From assembly GCA_015680685.1 (NCBI GenBank), contig MNCI01004881.1, positions 505,976-569,975 on the forward strand: DNA of 64,000 nt, in the 5' to 3' direction. Both the position numbers and the translations under genes were made by a program. The DNA comes from Gnetum montanum. Lineage: Eukaryota; Streptophyta; Gnetopsida; Gnetales; Gnetaceae. Position 1 is the first letter of the stretch; the number at the start of each line of letters is the position of its first letter. The notes beneath the pieces are model-generated. The model saw only the letters and a list, made by a program, of their open reading frames with translations, made no database searches and was not told where the DNA came from. Positions 34,528-43,752 of the stretch are shown here, in pieces.

Positions 34528-34652
34528 TGATGAGTGGCAAGGTACCCCTATGCCCAACCATATGAATCACAAGTGTTTACACATGGTTCAGTCAAATTCC
34601 ATGGATGGGACTAGTTATGGCATCTAGATTGCTATGCCTTGATTCATCAGTT
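34528..34652 (-). repeat. 5' LTR of element H, only the last 125 bp
   Basis: On the minus strand it ends GGTACCTTGCCACTCATCA and matches the U5 end of D and C for about 125 bp, back to GCATAGCAATCTAGATGCC. Beyond 34652 the match ends abruptly; the rest of the LTR is deleted or displaced. Confidence 0.75.
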
Positions 34653-36130
34653 CTATTGATGCGTAAATTTTGGATGTACCAACATCGGGAAAAATAACTT
34701 GTTTGAGGAGACTATTGCCTAGGGCACCTCTTGTATGGGTCTGAAACCTAAGAATAGTCTCAGCTGAAGAGGGCCATGTGACATTCGAAAAAGTAAATGA
34801 AATTGAAAAGTTGGAAGGATTTAAATTGAATAACCATCTTGAATTTCAAAACTTAATGTTAATGTAGTAACTAGTAGATTTAAATTTTTCTTTAGTTTCT
34901 TGCTATTGCGGCCAATCTATTGCTACCAGTGGTGCCCATTGTCGGGTAAGAAAACTTCGGGTGTTGTAGCTATCCTACTCTCATCCTGCATTGTTGGTGA
35001 TGGAGAGAGAGAGGGAGAGGGAGTGCCAGTCCCTTCCCATTGCCAATGCTGACACTGTTTGCACTACCACGTAGGAGCGCTGTCGATGGTGCCCACTACT
35101 GGTAGAGAACCCCAAGCCACTACCGCTGAGAGGGAGCCTTCCCACCATCATGTGTCCATGTGTTATTTAGAGCTGCCATAATCGCTGATGCCTGTTGCTG
35201 CTGACACTACGCTAACTGTTGGCTGCTAGCTGCAGCTTCTTCCACCTGCAATGCACTGCCCGTCTCATCGATAGAGAGAAAAACAGAATCCCCACTGTTG
35301 ACTTTTGCCATTTGCAGTTGTTGACATTGTGCTGCGAGGTTGATGTGCCACCGTGAGCTCGTCTACTTGTTGACGCTGCCCACTTGCAACGTCGTCATTC
35401 ACTATGCCATGCATCTGCTGAGAGAGAGGAGAGAGACTACCTGCTACAGTTCGTGCACTAGGAGAGCCTCTAATGCGTGTACAGATAGTCGATGCACCCC
35501 TGCTACTTGCAGCTACATGCTGTCATCTACCGCTGTTAGTCATAGCCATTGTCAAAGAGAGAGAACCATCGTTGCTCTTGCCCCACACACTGCTGCCACT
35601 TTCAGAGCCTCGGACGTGCTTGCCCGCACACACACTATCAGTCGTATGTTGCTGATGATGCGTTGACATGCCACGTGTGTCGCTCTTGTAGCTCATGTGC
35701 GTTGTCTACATCTGGTTTAGAGAGGCCGTCGTGTGCTCTCCTGCAGCTGCCCGTTTGTCACGGTGATCACCTGGAGAACCTGCTTGCTTGCTGGTTGCTG
35801 CCCACTATTGGAGAGAGAAAGGACCTAAGACCCATCCCTATTCCAAAGAGAGAGAGCTTCGATCCTTCTACCCACGCCACCATCACCACCACCACGCGCC
35901 TTGCCAGAGAGAGGGGAGGCTACTCGATGTTGGCTGAGAGAAGCCGCCTCTGCCAATGTTGGTTCCTGACTAGAGGGGGAAGGCTCCTTGATGGTCCTTG
36001 GTTGCTGCTCGCGGTTCTCCTTCTATAGCCACCCCCACAGCTGGCTTAAATGCCCACATTTGCCGCTACTCCATGTTCTTCACGAAATGCCATAATGCCC
36101 GGTGCCACCACATAACTCCCAAGCCTCCAA
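34653..36130. other. GC-richer block with purine runs, no recognised gene
   Basis: The first 250 bases are ordinary AT-rich DNA. From about 34910 to 36120 the base composition rises and CTGC/CCAC words mix with repeated AG runs (near 35003, 35270, 35421, 35554, 35812, 35848, 35904, 35935). Short open stretches exist in several frames, the longest at 35549-36028, but none has a recognisable domain, and overlapping frames are equally open, as expected from composition. It may be a decayed tandem repeat or a non-LTR relic. Confidence 0.4.
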
Positions 36131-37020
36131 CCCGTAGATAGAATATATTTATGTGTTTTTACATTTTTACCATAAGTGAAATCAATGAACTATTTTTGAA
36201 GAAAATGATGGTCATGTTGTGGTGCATTTTCCAATTTCTATTTTTTTTTGGAGGGGAGGGGGGTTGGGGTTGCCCTATTTATTGTTTTCCAATTGCCATC
36301 ATGCTTTTGCTTTTGCCTAATCCTTAACTCACATCTTAACTAAACTAATGGATACAAGTAGTAGGGAGAAATTATGGGAGAACACAACTTTAACCCATCT
36401 TAAAGTGCATGTAGTCATTAAAAAAAAAACAAATTAAGCATAAGTCTATGAGATAGGTACAATTTGAGTACTTGTTGGGGCTACATTTATATATGTATCC
36501 AAATCATGCAATTAAATTACTTTAGGTGAGATATCATATCATCAAATCCACTTTCAAAAGAATAATAAACTAGCTAAAGACTCATCCATTTCAACTTATC
36601 TATCTCATTAAAGTGTTAATTATCAATCTAATGTGCTACCTTTAACATAAAATATAGGCAACTACAATGTTCACTCCCACCATATATTTTCCTTTTTATT
36701 GTGACAATGCCCAAAATTGGAAAAACCTATTAATTCCATTCCAAGGTATTGTTAAAATATTATTATTATAATATTTAGGAACCATAGGGTTTTATTTAAT
36801 TTTCCTTTTTAATCCCTACCTTGGTTTCCATAGTGTAAGTGAAGATAGCTTGTGTTTGGCTTTGTATAAATGTGGTCCATGATTCATGTTTCCTAGTGAC
36901 TAGACTAGTAAATCATGGCCTTGTGCCCAGCATGGGCAAGGTTAACATTAATAGGTTCCAACATTGCATGAACAATATACCCCTCTCCTTCGGGGGTGCA
37001 AAATTGGGTTCTAAAGTAAC
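36131..37020. other. AT-rich intergenic stretch
   Basis: No gene or mobile element seen. It has a T10-G-rich tract (36240-36270, GGAGGGGAGGGGGGTTGGGG) and homopolymer runs. Confidence 0.5.
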
Positions 37021-37525
37021 AATGAGATATTAGCCTAGTAGTAAGACTCTTGATTTGAAAACAATAAGTCATGGGTTCGATTTTGGTAGGCAATGCTGAG
37101 TTATAACATTCTAACTAGACTATATTTCTTAGGGTATACCTATATTATAGTTATTTTGGGGTTCCAATATCTAAATTGGGTTTAGGAAGGGAGGAATAAT
37201 GAGGTGTTAGCCTAGTGGTAAGACTAATGATTTGGAATCTCCAAATCATGAGTTCAATTCTAGTTGGTAATATTGAGTTAATAAGTTTTAATTGTACTAT
37301 ATGGCTTGGGTTGTACTTATGTTTCAATTATTTTGGGGTCCAACACTACCGAATTGGTTATTTTTTTTTGAAGGGTGGGGGGAGGGGGGATGTTGTTTAG
37401 TGGGGTTGACAAGGTGGGGTGGTGGGGAATAATGAGGTATTAACCTAGTGGTAAGACTCTTGATTTAGAAGCTCTAAGTCATGGGTTTGATTCTAGTAGG
37501 CAATGCTGAGTTATAAAGTTCTAAA
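37021..37525 (+). repeat. Three tandem tRNA-like (SINE-type) units
   Basis: Units start with AATGAG at 37021, 37198 and 37431. Each has an A-box-like TTAGCCTAGTGGTAAG, then about 30 bases, then a B-box-like GGTTCGATTC (unit 1: GGTTCGATT; unit 2: AGTTCAATTC; unit 3: GGTTTGATTC), then GGCAATGCTGAGTTATAA. A and B boxes are spaced as in tRNA-derived RNA polymerase III promoters. No CCA-ready acceptor stem is evident, so these are not functional tRNA genes; a tRNA-derived SINE head in tandem is the best reading. Confidence 0.5.
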
Positions 37526-38188
37526 TATAACATCTCCAAGTTAACCACTTATAAAATATTTATTTTCACACTATATTTGATATATAGAAGAACACATTTG
37601 CAAACAATAGAAAACAACCTTTTCTTAAGAAATTAGTAAATACATTAGACAAAGCTTTTACAACATCAAAACACAATCTCTTAGAAGATATAAATAGAGA
37701 AACTTACACACACATGTGAATGTGTCAAATTACTCACATGTGTCAAATTACTTAATTTTTACAATTTGATTATGGACAAACACGCTAAGTTACCTTTATA
37801 ATTATTAAATATGATATTATATTTTATTGCATTAAACATGTTGCAAGTTCTAGGTTTGAAGTACCATTTTGTTACTCAAATTCTAATTTATGGTCTAGTA
37901 ATGATAATCATGATATAATTTGTTAAAGGATAATAGCGACCACGAGGTTGCCCAAAAGAGTTAAGAAATTCAATTTGTGGCACTTATAACTATGAAAATG
38001 GATGTTGTCAGGCAATCTAATCTTGAATTTAGTGCATAGGTCATGGGCCGTTAGCAAGTAAACAATACCGATAATAAAACGAAATTAATTCAAATAGCCT
38101 CTAATTAAATCAAAAGCCGTGCTCCAAGCCTAGCACGGCGCGACTGGAAACACGGCTGCCATGTGACCCAGTAGCTCTCTTGCTCGCT
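37526..38188. other. AT-rich stretch without gene
   Basis: No supported feature. A short direct repeat ATGTGTCAAATTACT occurs twice at 37721-37752. Confidence 0.45.
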
Positions 38189-38696
38189 GGATATGCGTTC
38201 TCAGTTGCTTTCTCTGGTAGAATCAAATTGCATTCCCAGTGGTTCTTTCGTTGCAGCGATTATTCAAGAAAGAAAGAAAGATTTCAATATGTTGTGTAGT
38301 TTGACATGGCGTTATTCAAGAAAGAAACTTGGGATCAGTTATGTGAAGGTTTGTAGCAGGTTTTTCAAAATTTTTATGCTAAATTAGCTTCCCAGTTGTG
38401 TGAAGGTTAGAATTAGGTTTTTCAAATTTATTATTAGATGAATTCTAATAACAAATTTTAAAAACCTAGTTGGAACCTTCACGTAACTCGGAAGCTAATT
38501 TCTAATAAAGAATTTGAAAAACCTAGTTCAGACCTTCAGATCCTAAGGTTCTTTCTTCTCGAATAACCTAACCACAGGTCAAACTACAAATAACATATTG
38601 GAAACTGAACTCGTTCTTGAATAATCGCTGCTGATGAAATAACCACCGCGAATGCAATTTGATTGTATCAGGGAAAGCAGCTGAGAATCCATACGG
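38189..38696. repeat. Long imperfect foldback (about 250-bp arms)
   Basis: Left arm 38189-38437 and right arm 38445-38696 are inverted copies with a 7-base loop ATGAATT. Matched blocks include AATCAAATTGCATTC, GCGATTATTCAAGAA, AATATGTT, GTAGTTTGAC and TTATTAG. Mismatches and small indels are scattered. Both strands could form a hairpin of about 500 nt. It may be a foldback/MITE element or an inverted gene-fragment duplicate of the kind that gives rise to small RNAs; there is no clear TSD. Confidence 0.7.
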
Positions 38697-39265
38697 ACAT
38701 CCTTAAGCTACGCCAAAAAGCGAAAGTCGATGAACGCCGAGCTGTCCAAGATTGTGTGAGGCATCGCATCAGCTGGACCGCCAACCGGAAAGTGGTTCTG
38801 CGAATTCCGTTCCTCATTCACAGACAGAAAGACAGTCAGACAGCCTGCTCCGTCACGGCGACGAGCAGTAGAATGTGTTTGTTGGCGTGCTGGGCTTGGA
38901 GCACCGGTTTTCCTTGGCCGCTTCTGTGGAAACGGCAGTGGCAGCAGTCGTTCCAGAATGTTTTATTGAGGAGCACATCCAGAGGTTTGCTGTGGCAGTG
39001 GCAGCAGTCTTTCCAGAATGTTCTGGACGACCACGTCGTCGACGTGAGCGTGAGCACCAACGTTTCTTTTGCTGTTGCAGTTGGAGAAGGAACAGCAGAG
39101 AAGCAAAGCAGAAAGCAACGGCTGCTGGAACAAAAACCCAAGCAGCAGGAGGAGGACGACAATTTGGATAGCCCTCACATATCTCAGGTGTTTAGCTCGG
39201 AATCGTGGATGTTGTTCCGTAGATTCAAAATGTTAAATTTTAAAAAAGTGTTTGGTTTACAGTAG
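38697..39265 (+). other. Open reading region of unknown nature beside the foldback
   Basis: A 200-codon frame (ATG 38663) spans here, starting within the right arm of the foldback. It is GC-richer than its surroundings. A 60-bp unit is repeated once in tandem (38934-38993 and 38994 on; GGCAGTGGCAGCAGTC then TTCCAGAATGTT), giving QWQQSFQNVL twice. Other frames on both strands are also open, including a Cys-rich one on the minus strand at 38836-39162, which argues that openness reflects composition. No domain is recognised. It could be a piece of a host 5' exon. Confidence 0.3.
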
Positions 39266-39373
39266 ATGAATCACTATATATCCACTTGATCTCTACATAC
39301 ACCTTATTCTATTTTCTATTGTTTTCTGGAAATTTTCAAGATTTAACTTCAAAAGGTGCAATAAGTATTATGT

Positions 39374-39685
39374 TTACTGTTATTTGGAAGGCAATGGATA
39401 AGCAAAAGCCTAATCTTTTTCAAGTTTTCTGTTATTTGGAAGGCAATGGATAAGCAAAAGCCTAATCTTTTTCAAGTTTACTGTTATTTGGAAGGCAATG
39501 GGTAAGCAAAAGCCTAATCTTTTTCAAGTTTACTGTTATTTGGAAGGCAATGGATAAGCAAAAGCCTAATCTTTTTCAAGTTTACTGTTATTTGGAAGGC
39601 AATGGATAAGCAAAAGCCTAATCTTTTTCAAGTTTACTGTTATTTGGAAGGCAATGGATAAGCAAAAGCCTAATCTTTTTCAAGT
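39374..39685 (+). repeat. Tandem array, 6 x 52 bp
   Basis: Units begin CTGTTATTTGGAAGGCAATG at 39377, 39429, 39481, 39533, 39585 and 39637, exactly 52 bases apart, and end AATCTTTTTCAAGTTTA. Units are nearly identical (one GGGTAAGC for GGATAAGC, one TTTTCTG for TTTACTG). This is a young minisatellite. Confidence 0.95.
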
Positions 39686-40066
39686 CACTTTTTGGAGGCT
39701 TAAAATCACTTGAGAAACAAGCACTTTACCATCACTCCAAGTGAGAGTCTCATTAAAAATACTAAAATATTCTCTAAAAAATATAGAAGATTCTTCTATT
39801 CATTTAATCACAAAAAATTTTTAGTGTAAAGTAGTAGGTTGTTGCAAAGTTTTAGATTATTCATTTGAAATTTTTCTTGATGATATCGCTCAATCTCAAC
39901 AATCTTTACAACTTTGTGAGAGTACAAGAAACTCAAAGGTATTAGTCTTAGTAGTCTACAAGAATTACTTCGATTCCTAAGAAGCAAATTGCAATATTCA
40001 TCTTTTAACTTTAAACTAAATATAGATTATTAAACATGTCATACCTATCAATGATAATCAAGCATA
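39686..40066. other. AT-rich stretch without gene
   Basis: Nothing supported; ends with ATTTG (40067-40071), the target duplication of element E. Confidence 0.5.
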
Positions 40067-40071
40067 ATTTG

Positions 40072-40944
40072 TGATGAAGTTTGAATAAGGTGTTAATGTA
40101 GCCTCGTTGATGCATCTCAGGATGCGTTAACATAGGTGTGCGTTAACATAGGTGCATTGATGCTAATGCAGTCATTGCCTATATAAATGTGCATACCCAT
40201 TGCATTTATGACACTAATTGGGCGTTCCCTTAGCTAGATTTTTGCAATTTCTTTTCATAGAAATTAGTAAGTTTTTCTCTCTAAGTGCCCTCAATATGGA
40301 TTGAAATGATTGTACAACATTTTATTGGAGTGCAACATGTACTTGGACATAGTTGCATGCACGACAATAAAATCAAGATTTCTCCCATTCATTACAGTGC
40401 TTGGATTAGTTAAACTTTACTTTCTAGCAATTTACTTTGAATGCAAGTTACTTTCTTCTTATAAAATATTTAATATTATAATTTGTAATTAACATAAGTA
40501 TGACCACTTCAAGTATAATATATTAACGCTTGGTAATCCCAATAGTGGATACTGGGTATGCCTAGCAATAGACACTCACTAACCCAACAGTGTTTGGTAC
40601 ATTCAGGATGTGTACACAAAGTGGGAACTGATGGTCCACATTTAGGGTAGTTTAGTTAATTAATTAGTTAATTTAAATATTAAACCTTTATTTATTTAAT
40701 CATTTAGCATACACAGAAAATAATATAAATTATAAAAATGAATATCTTACACCTCAATCACCCTAAACCATACCAACAAATTAACACAAGTGTTGATTGG
40801 GAAGACAATGATTAGCAAACCACATATTTTACCATCTAATGATATCAATCACTTAGGTAAATAGAGTCTACAGAATTCAACTGGATCACACATACACACT
40901 AGTGATTTGTATGGTTGGGTGTAGGGAATACTCGTTGCTCATCA
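40072..40944 (+). repeat. 5' LTR of element E
   Basis: 873 bp, TGATGAAGTT to GCTCATCA. U3 words are of the TGATGC/GTTAACATAG type. TATAAAT at 40192-40198, AATAAA at 40366-40371. Confidence 0.92.
40192..40198 (+). promoter_or_regulatory. TATA box of element E 5' LTR
   Basis: TATAAAT in GCCTATATAAATGTGC, after the GTTAAC words. Confidence 0.6.
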
Positions 40945-41039
40945 TTAGCACTGTGGTTAGGGAATAACACTAATCGCGACCTCCATCAAGTTTGTAAGGG
41001 CAACCTAGTGCTAACCCATGATAAGCACTGCCTGCAAAA

Positions 41040-41881
41040 TGCCAAGTAGTAGAAGGATCAAATGGTAGAGTATATTCACCATCAGTAAGAATAGCTTGCC
41101 AAGGTAAACTTGGATTTGACGAAGATTATTGTAAAGAATAGAAATTTCTTAATGGAAGAGGTTCAGACCCTTTATCAAAAGATTTCTATTGAGACTGTTG
41201 CCTAGAAGAATGAAGCCTTATAGTTTGAAAGAGTGAAAAATCACTATAGGGACTAGGTTGGAATGCTTAAATATATCAACAAGAAAGAAATCAAGTTGGC
41301 TAAGGCAAAGGCGAATAAGGCCATCTAGCAAGTCCAATAAAGAGGCAATGCATGACAGCCCATCTTTGATGGTCTTAATGTATACAGTTAAGTAGAGATA
41401 TGCCTAAAGGAGTTGTAAATTGAGGAGATGACTAAGTACATGGAGCTTACCAACCTCTACTATGAAAACTTGGCAATGCTGATTAGACAAAATTGGAGAA
41501 GCATGTGTAAAGATCCTTTATGAGGTAGAGTTCAAGCTCCATAAGGAAACTAAGAAAAAGTTGGAGGTGGCCAATGTGGAGTTTGAGGTTCTCAAGAGCA
41601 AATTTATGGATCAACGATCTATTGTTGAGAACCTGGCTAGAAGAATGAGTGACCACTAGGAGTTGGAAAATCTTGTTTGTACATTCAACTTTGAATGTAA
41701 ACAATTTATAACTTGGTTTGCAAATATGAAGGAGATGTTTCTATCATTGTTGTGCCCATGGGATATCCCAACACCAACACATCTAGGTGAAGCAACTTGG
41801 ACCATTCATGACCCACATGGCAAAGAGGAGAAAATGAAGGCACTCCTAGATGCCTTCAATTTTTTGGTAGCAGCAGCATGA
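41040..41881 (+). pseudogene. ORF X of element E, C-terminal third only
   Basis: The translation is K/E/Q-rich and coiled-coil-like up to about 41640, then ITWFANMKEMFLSLLCPWDI, PTPTHLGEATWTIHDP and EEKMKALLDAF, ending TGA 41879-41881. It matches the end of ORF X in D and F, with KKEIKLAKAK corresponding to EKEIKMAKAH in D. Several stops in the coiled-coil part. The N-terminal two thirds, gag and spacer are deleted. Confidence 0.72.
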
Positions 41882-42186
41882 CAACTTCAACCATTAATAG
41901 GGCTAAGACATGATAAAGGATCCTTTGCATCTAATGAGCCTTCACCTCCAAGCACAGTGTGAAGACTTCATCTCCCCCATCCTTCAGCTAGGAGTTTGCC
42001 AATTTTTGTAATAATAAGTTCAACATTCTTTTTCTAAACTGTACTATCCTTTTTTCATAAAATTGTCACTTAGAGTTAGTTAATTAGTCAATCACTTAGT
42101 TAGTTAGTTAGCAAAATTCTATACTTCCCCCAATTCTGTAAGAAACTTGATCCCATTTTTATTCCCTTGAGGACAAGTTTTCAATC

Positions 42187-42199
42187 AATTGTGGGGGTG
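42187..42199 (+). promoter_or_regulatory. Polypurine tract of element E
   Basis: CAATTGTGGGGGTG before the TGATGAAGTG of the 3' LTR. Confidence 0.8.
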
Positions 42200-42752
42200 T
42201 GATGAAGTGTGAATAAGGCGACTATGTTGACACATGGCTGTTAATGCAACCTAGTTGACACATCTCAGGATGCGTTAACATAGTTGTGTCGATGTTGATT
42301 CAATCATTGCCTATATAAATGCATATACCCATTGCATTTATGGCAGTATTTGGTCATTTCCTTAACTAGACTCTTATAGTTTCTTATTTTAGAAGTTAGT
42401 AAATTTTTCCCTGAGAGTGCCTGTAGTGTGGATTAAAGTGATTGTACAACATTTTATGTAAGTGCAACATATACCTGGATACCATTGCATGAATGGGAAT
42501 AAGATTGATATTTCTTCCATTCATTGCAACACTTGGATTTGTTTAACTTTACTTTTCAGCAATATACTTCGAATACAATTTAATTTCTTCTTATTAAATA
42601 TTTAATATTATCATTTGTAATTAACATGATCACTTCAAGTATAATATATTAACACTTAGTAATACCAGTAGTGGATAATTGGTACACCCAACAATAGACA
42701 CTTGGTGACCTAACAATGTTAATAAATGTTTAGGATGTGTATGGAAAGTGGG
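42200..42752 (+). repeat. 3' LTR of element E, left part
   Basis: Starts TGATGAAGTG; TATAAAT at 42314-42320. Ends at GTGGG (42748-42752), the target site of D. Continues at 51960. Confidence 0.9.
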
Positions 42753-43629
42753 TGATGAGTTGAGATTTGACAGGCCTTGATGTTGGATATGCAACGTCAG
42801 AGTCTCGACATCGTGTACCTGACATTAGGGCTAATAAACGATGTTAGATACCCAATGTTGCCTCATCGGGATCATGCCTATAAATACTGCACTTGGGCTC
42901 CTGGTTGAGATAGCATGTAGATCATAGGAAATAGTTTTTAATTTTTAGTTTCTTCTCTTTTAAGTTTGTTATTCCCAATGCATGCCCATAGTGTGATGTT
43001 TGTAATTGTACGACACCTTTGTTTGAGTGTGATGTACTTGGACATGCTACATGACTAGCAATAAAGATTGAGAATTACTCCCATCATTGTAGCATCCACT
43101 TAGATTAATATTGTTGCTTTAATTATTTAATTCTTTCCTTAGTTAAACATTTCCATTTATTGTTAGTTACTATTCCTGTTATTAAGAAGAATGCGTATGC
43201 CTTAATCAAGAGCATTTAAGTGTAAATACTTGGTAATTTAGAGATGTATCGCTTGGCACAACTAGTGACGTATACTTAAAAATCCAGAAGTAATCTCACA
43301 AAGTCCAAGACATGTACAAATGGTTAGGAGTGAATACCATCACCCATAGGCGAATTAGATTTTGTTTTCCATTATTCATTAGTTTTTAATTAATTCATCT
43401 CTTTATTGTCATTAGGAGTAGCATAGAAATTATATCACATCATATGCCTCACTTTGGACTAAACCATACATGATAAAGATGCCATTAATCTATGTGGGAA
43501 GATAGTGAACTGCGATCAGAGCATAACAATCTAGATGCCACAACTAGTTCCATCCATGAAATTTGACCAGATCATGCGTGAACGCTTGTGATTTGTATGG
43601 TTGAGTGTAGGGTTACCTCCCAATCATCA
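42753..43629 (+). repeat. 5' LTR of element D
   Basis: 877 bp, TGATGAGTTG to CAATCATCA. U3 words are of the GACATCG/GATGTTGGATA type. TATAAATA at 42879-42886 and AATAAA at 43060-43065. Confidence 0.93.
42879..42886 (+). promoter_or_regulatory. TATA box of element D 5' LTR
   Basis: TATAAATA in ATGCCTATAAATACTGC; the 3' LTR of the same element has lost this stretch. Confidence 0.65.
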
Positions 43630-43630
43630 T

Positions 43631-43648
43631 TGGCTCTGTCACCGGGGA
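43631..43648 (+). other. Primer binding site of element D
   Basis: TGGCTCTGTCACCGGGGA, one base after the LTR; tRNA-Asp type with a few changes. Confidence 0.8.
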
Positions 43649-43752
43649 TGGTGCTAGTTATCTAGATTAGTTATATTATACACGATCACTATAAAGGAAT
43701 TAATGATATATCTTTTAGAAACTCTTAGCTCACACACCATAAACTAAGAGTA

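Larger units (their letters stand above)
20444..34652 (-). mobile_element. Element H: pol-less LTR retrotransposon split by element B
   Basis: Minus-strand pieces are: a truncated 5' LTR (34652-34528), a primer binding site (34526-34510), gag (34395-34161 and, after B, 24130-22015) and the 3' spacer (21480-20444). The gag halves join at the TCTAG duplication made by B and read through smoothly by comparison with D. There is no trace of pol. ORF X and the 3' LTR are missing beyond 20444. The interval between gag and spacer holds the suspect inverted duplicate at 21477-22013. Confidence 0.78.

Noticed and set aside
35340-36028. Three overlapping ORFs of 60-159 codons
   Set aside because: All frames are similarly open in this GC-richer block; no family match or codon pattern supports any one.
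36979-36997. Bacterial-type terminator hairpin (CCCCTCTCCTTCGGGGG)
   Set aside because: The context is plant DNA, the stem is short and there is no adjoining gene.
37021-37100. Functional tRNA gene
   Set aside because: A and B boxes are present, but no acceptor stem closes and the anticodon arm is not clear; the three units look like a repeat.
38836-39162. Cys/Ser-rich minus-strand ORF of 108 codons
   Set aside because: It overlaps two other open frames in a CTG/CAG-rich stretch; openness follows from composition and no domain is seen.
39374-39685. CRISPR-like array
   Set aside because: The 52-bp units are repeated head to tail with no variable spacers; it is a minisatellite.
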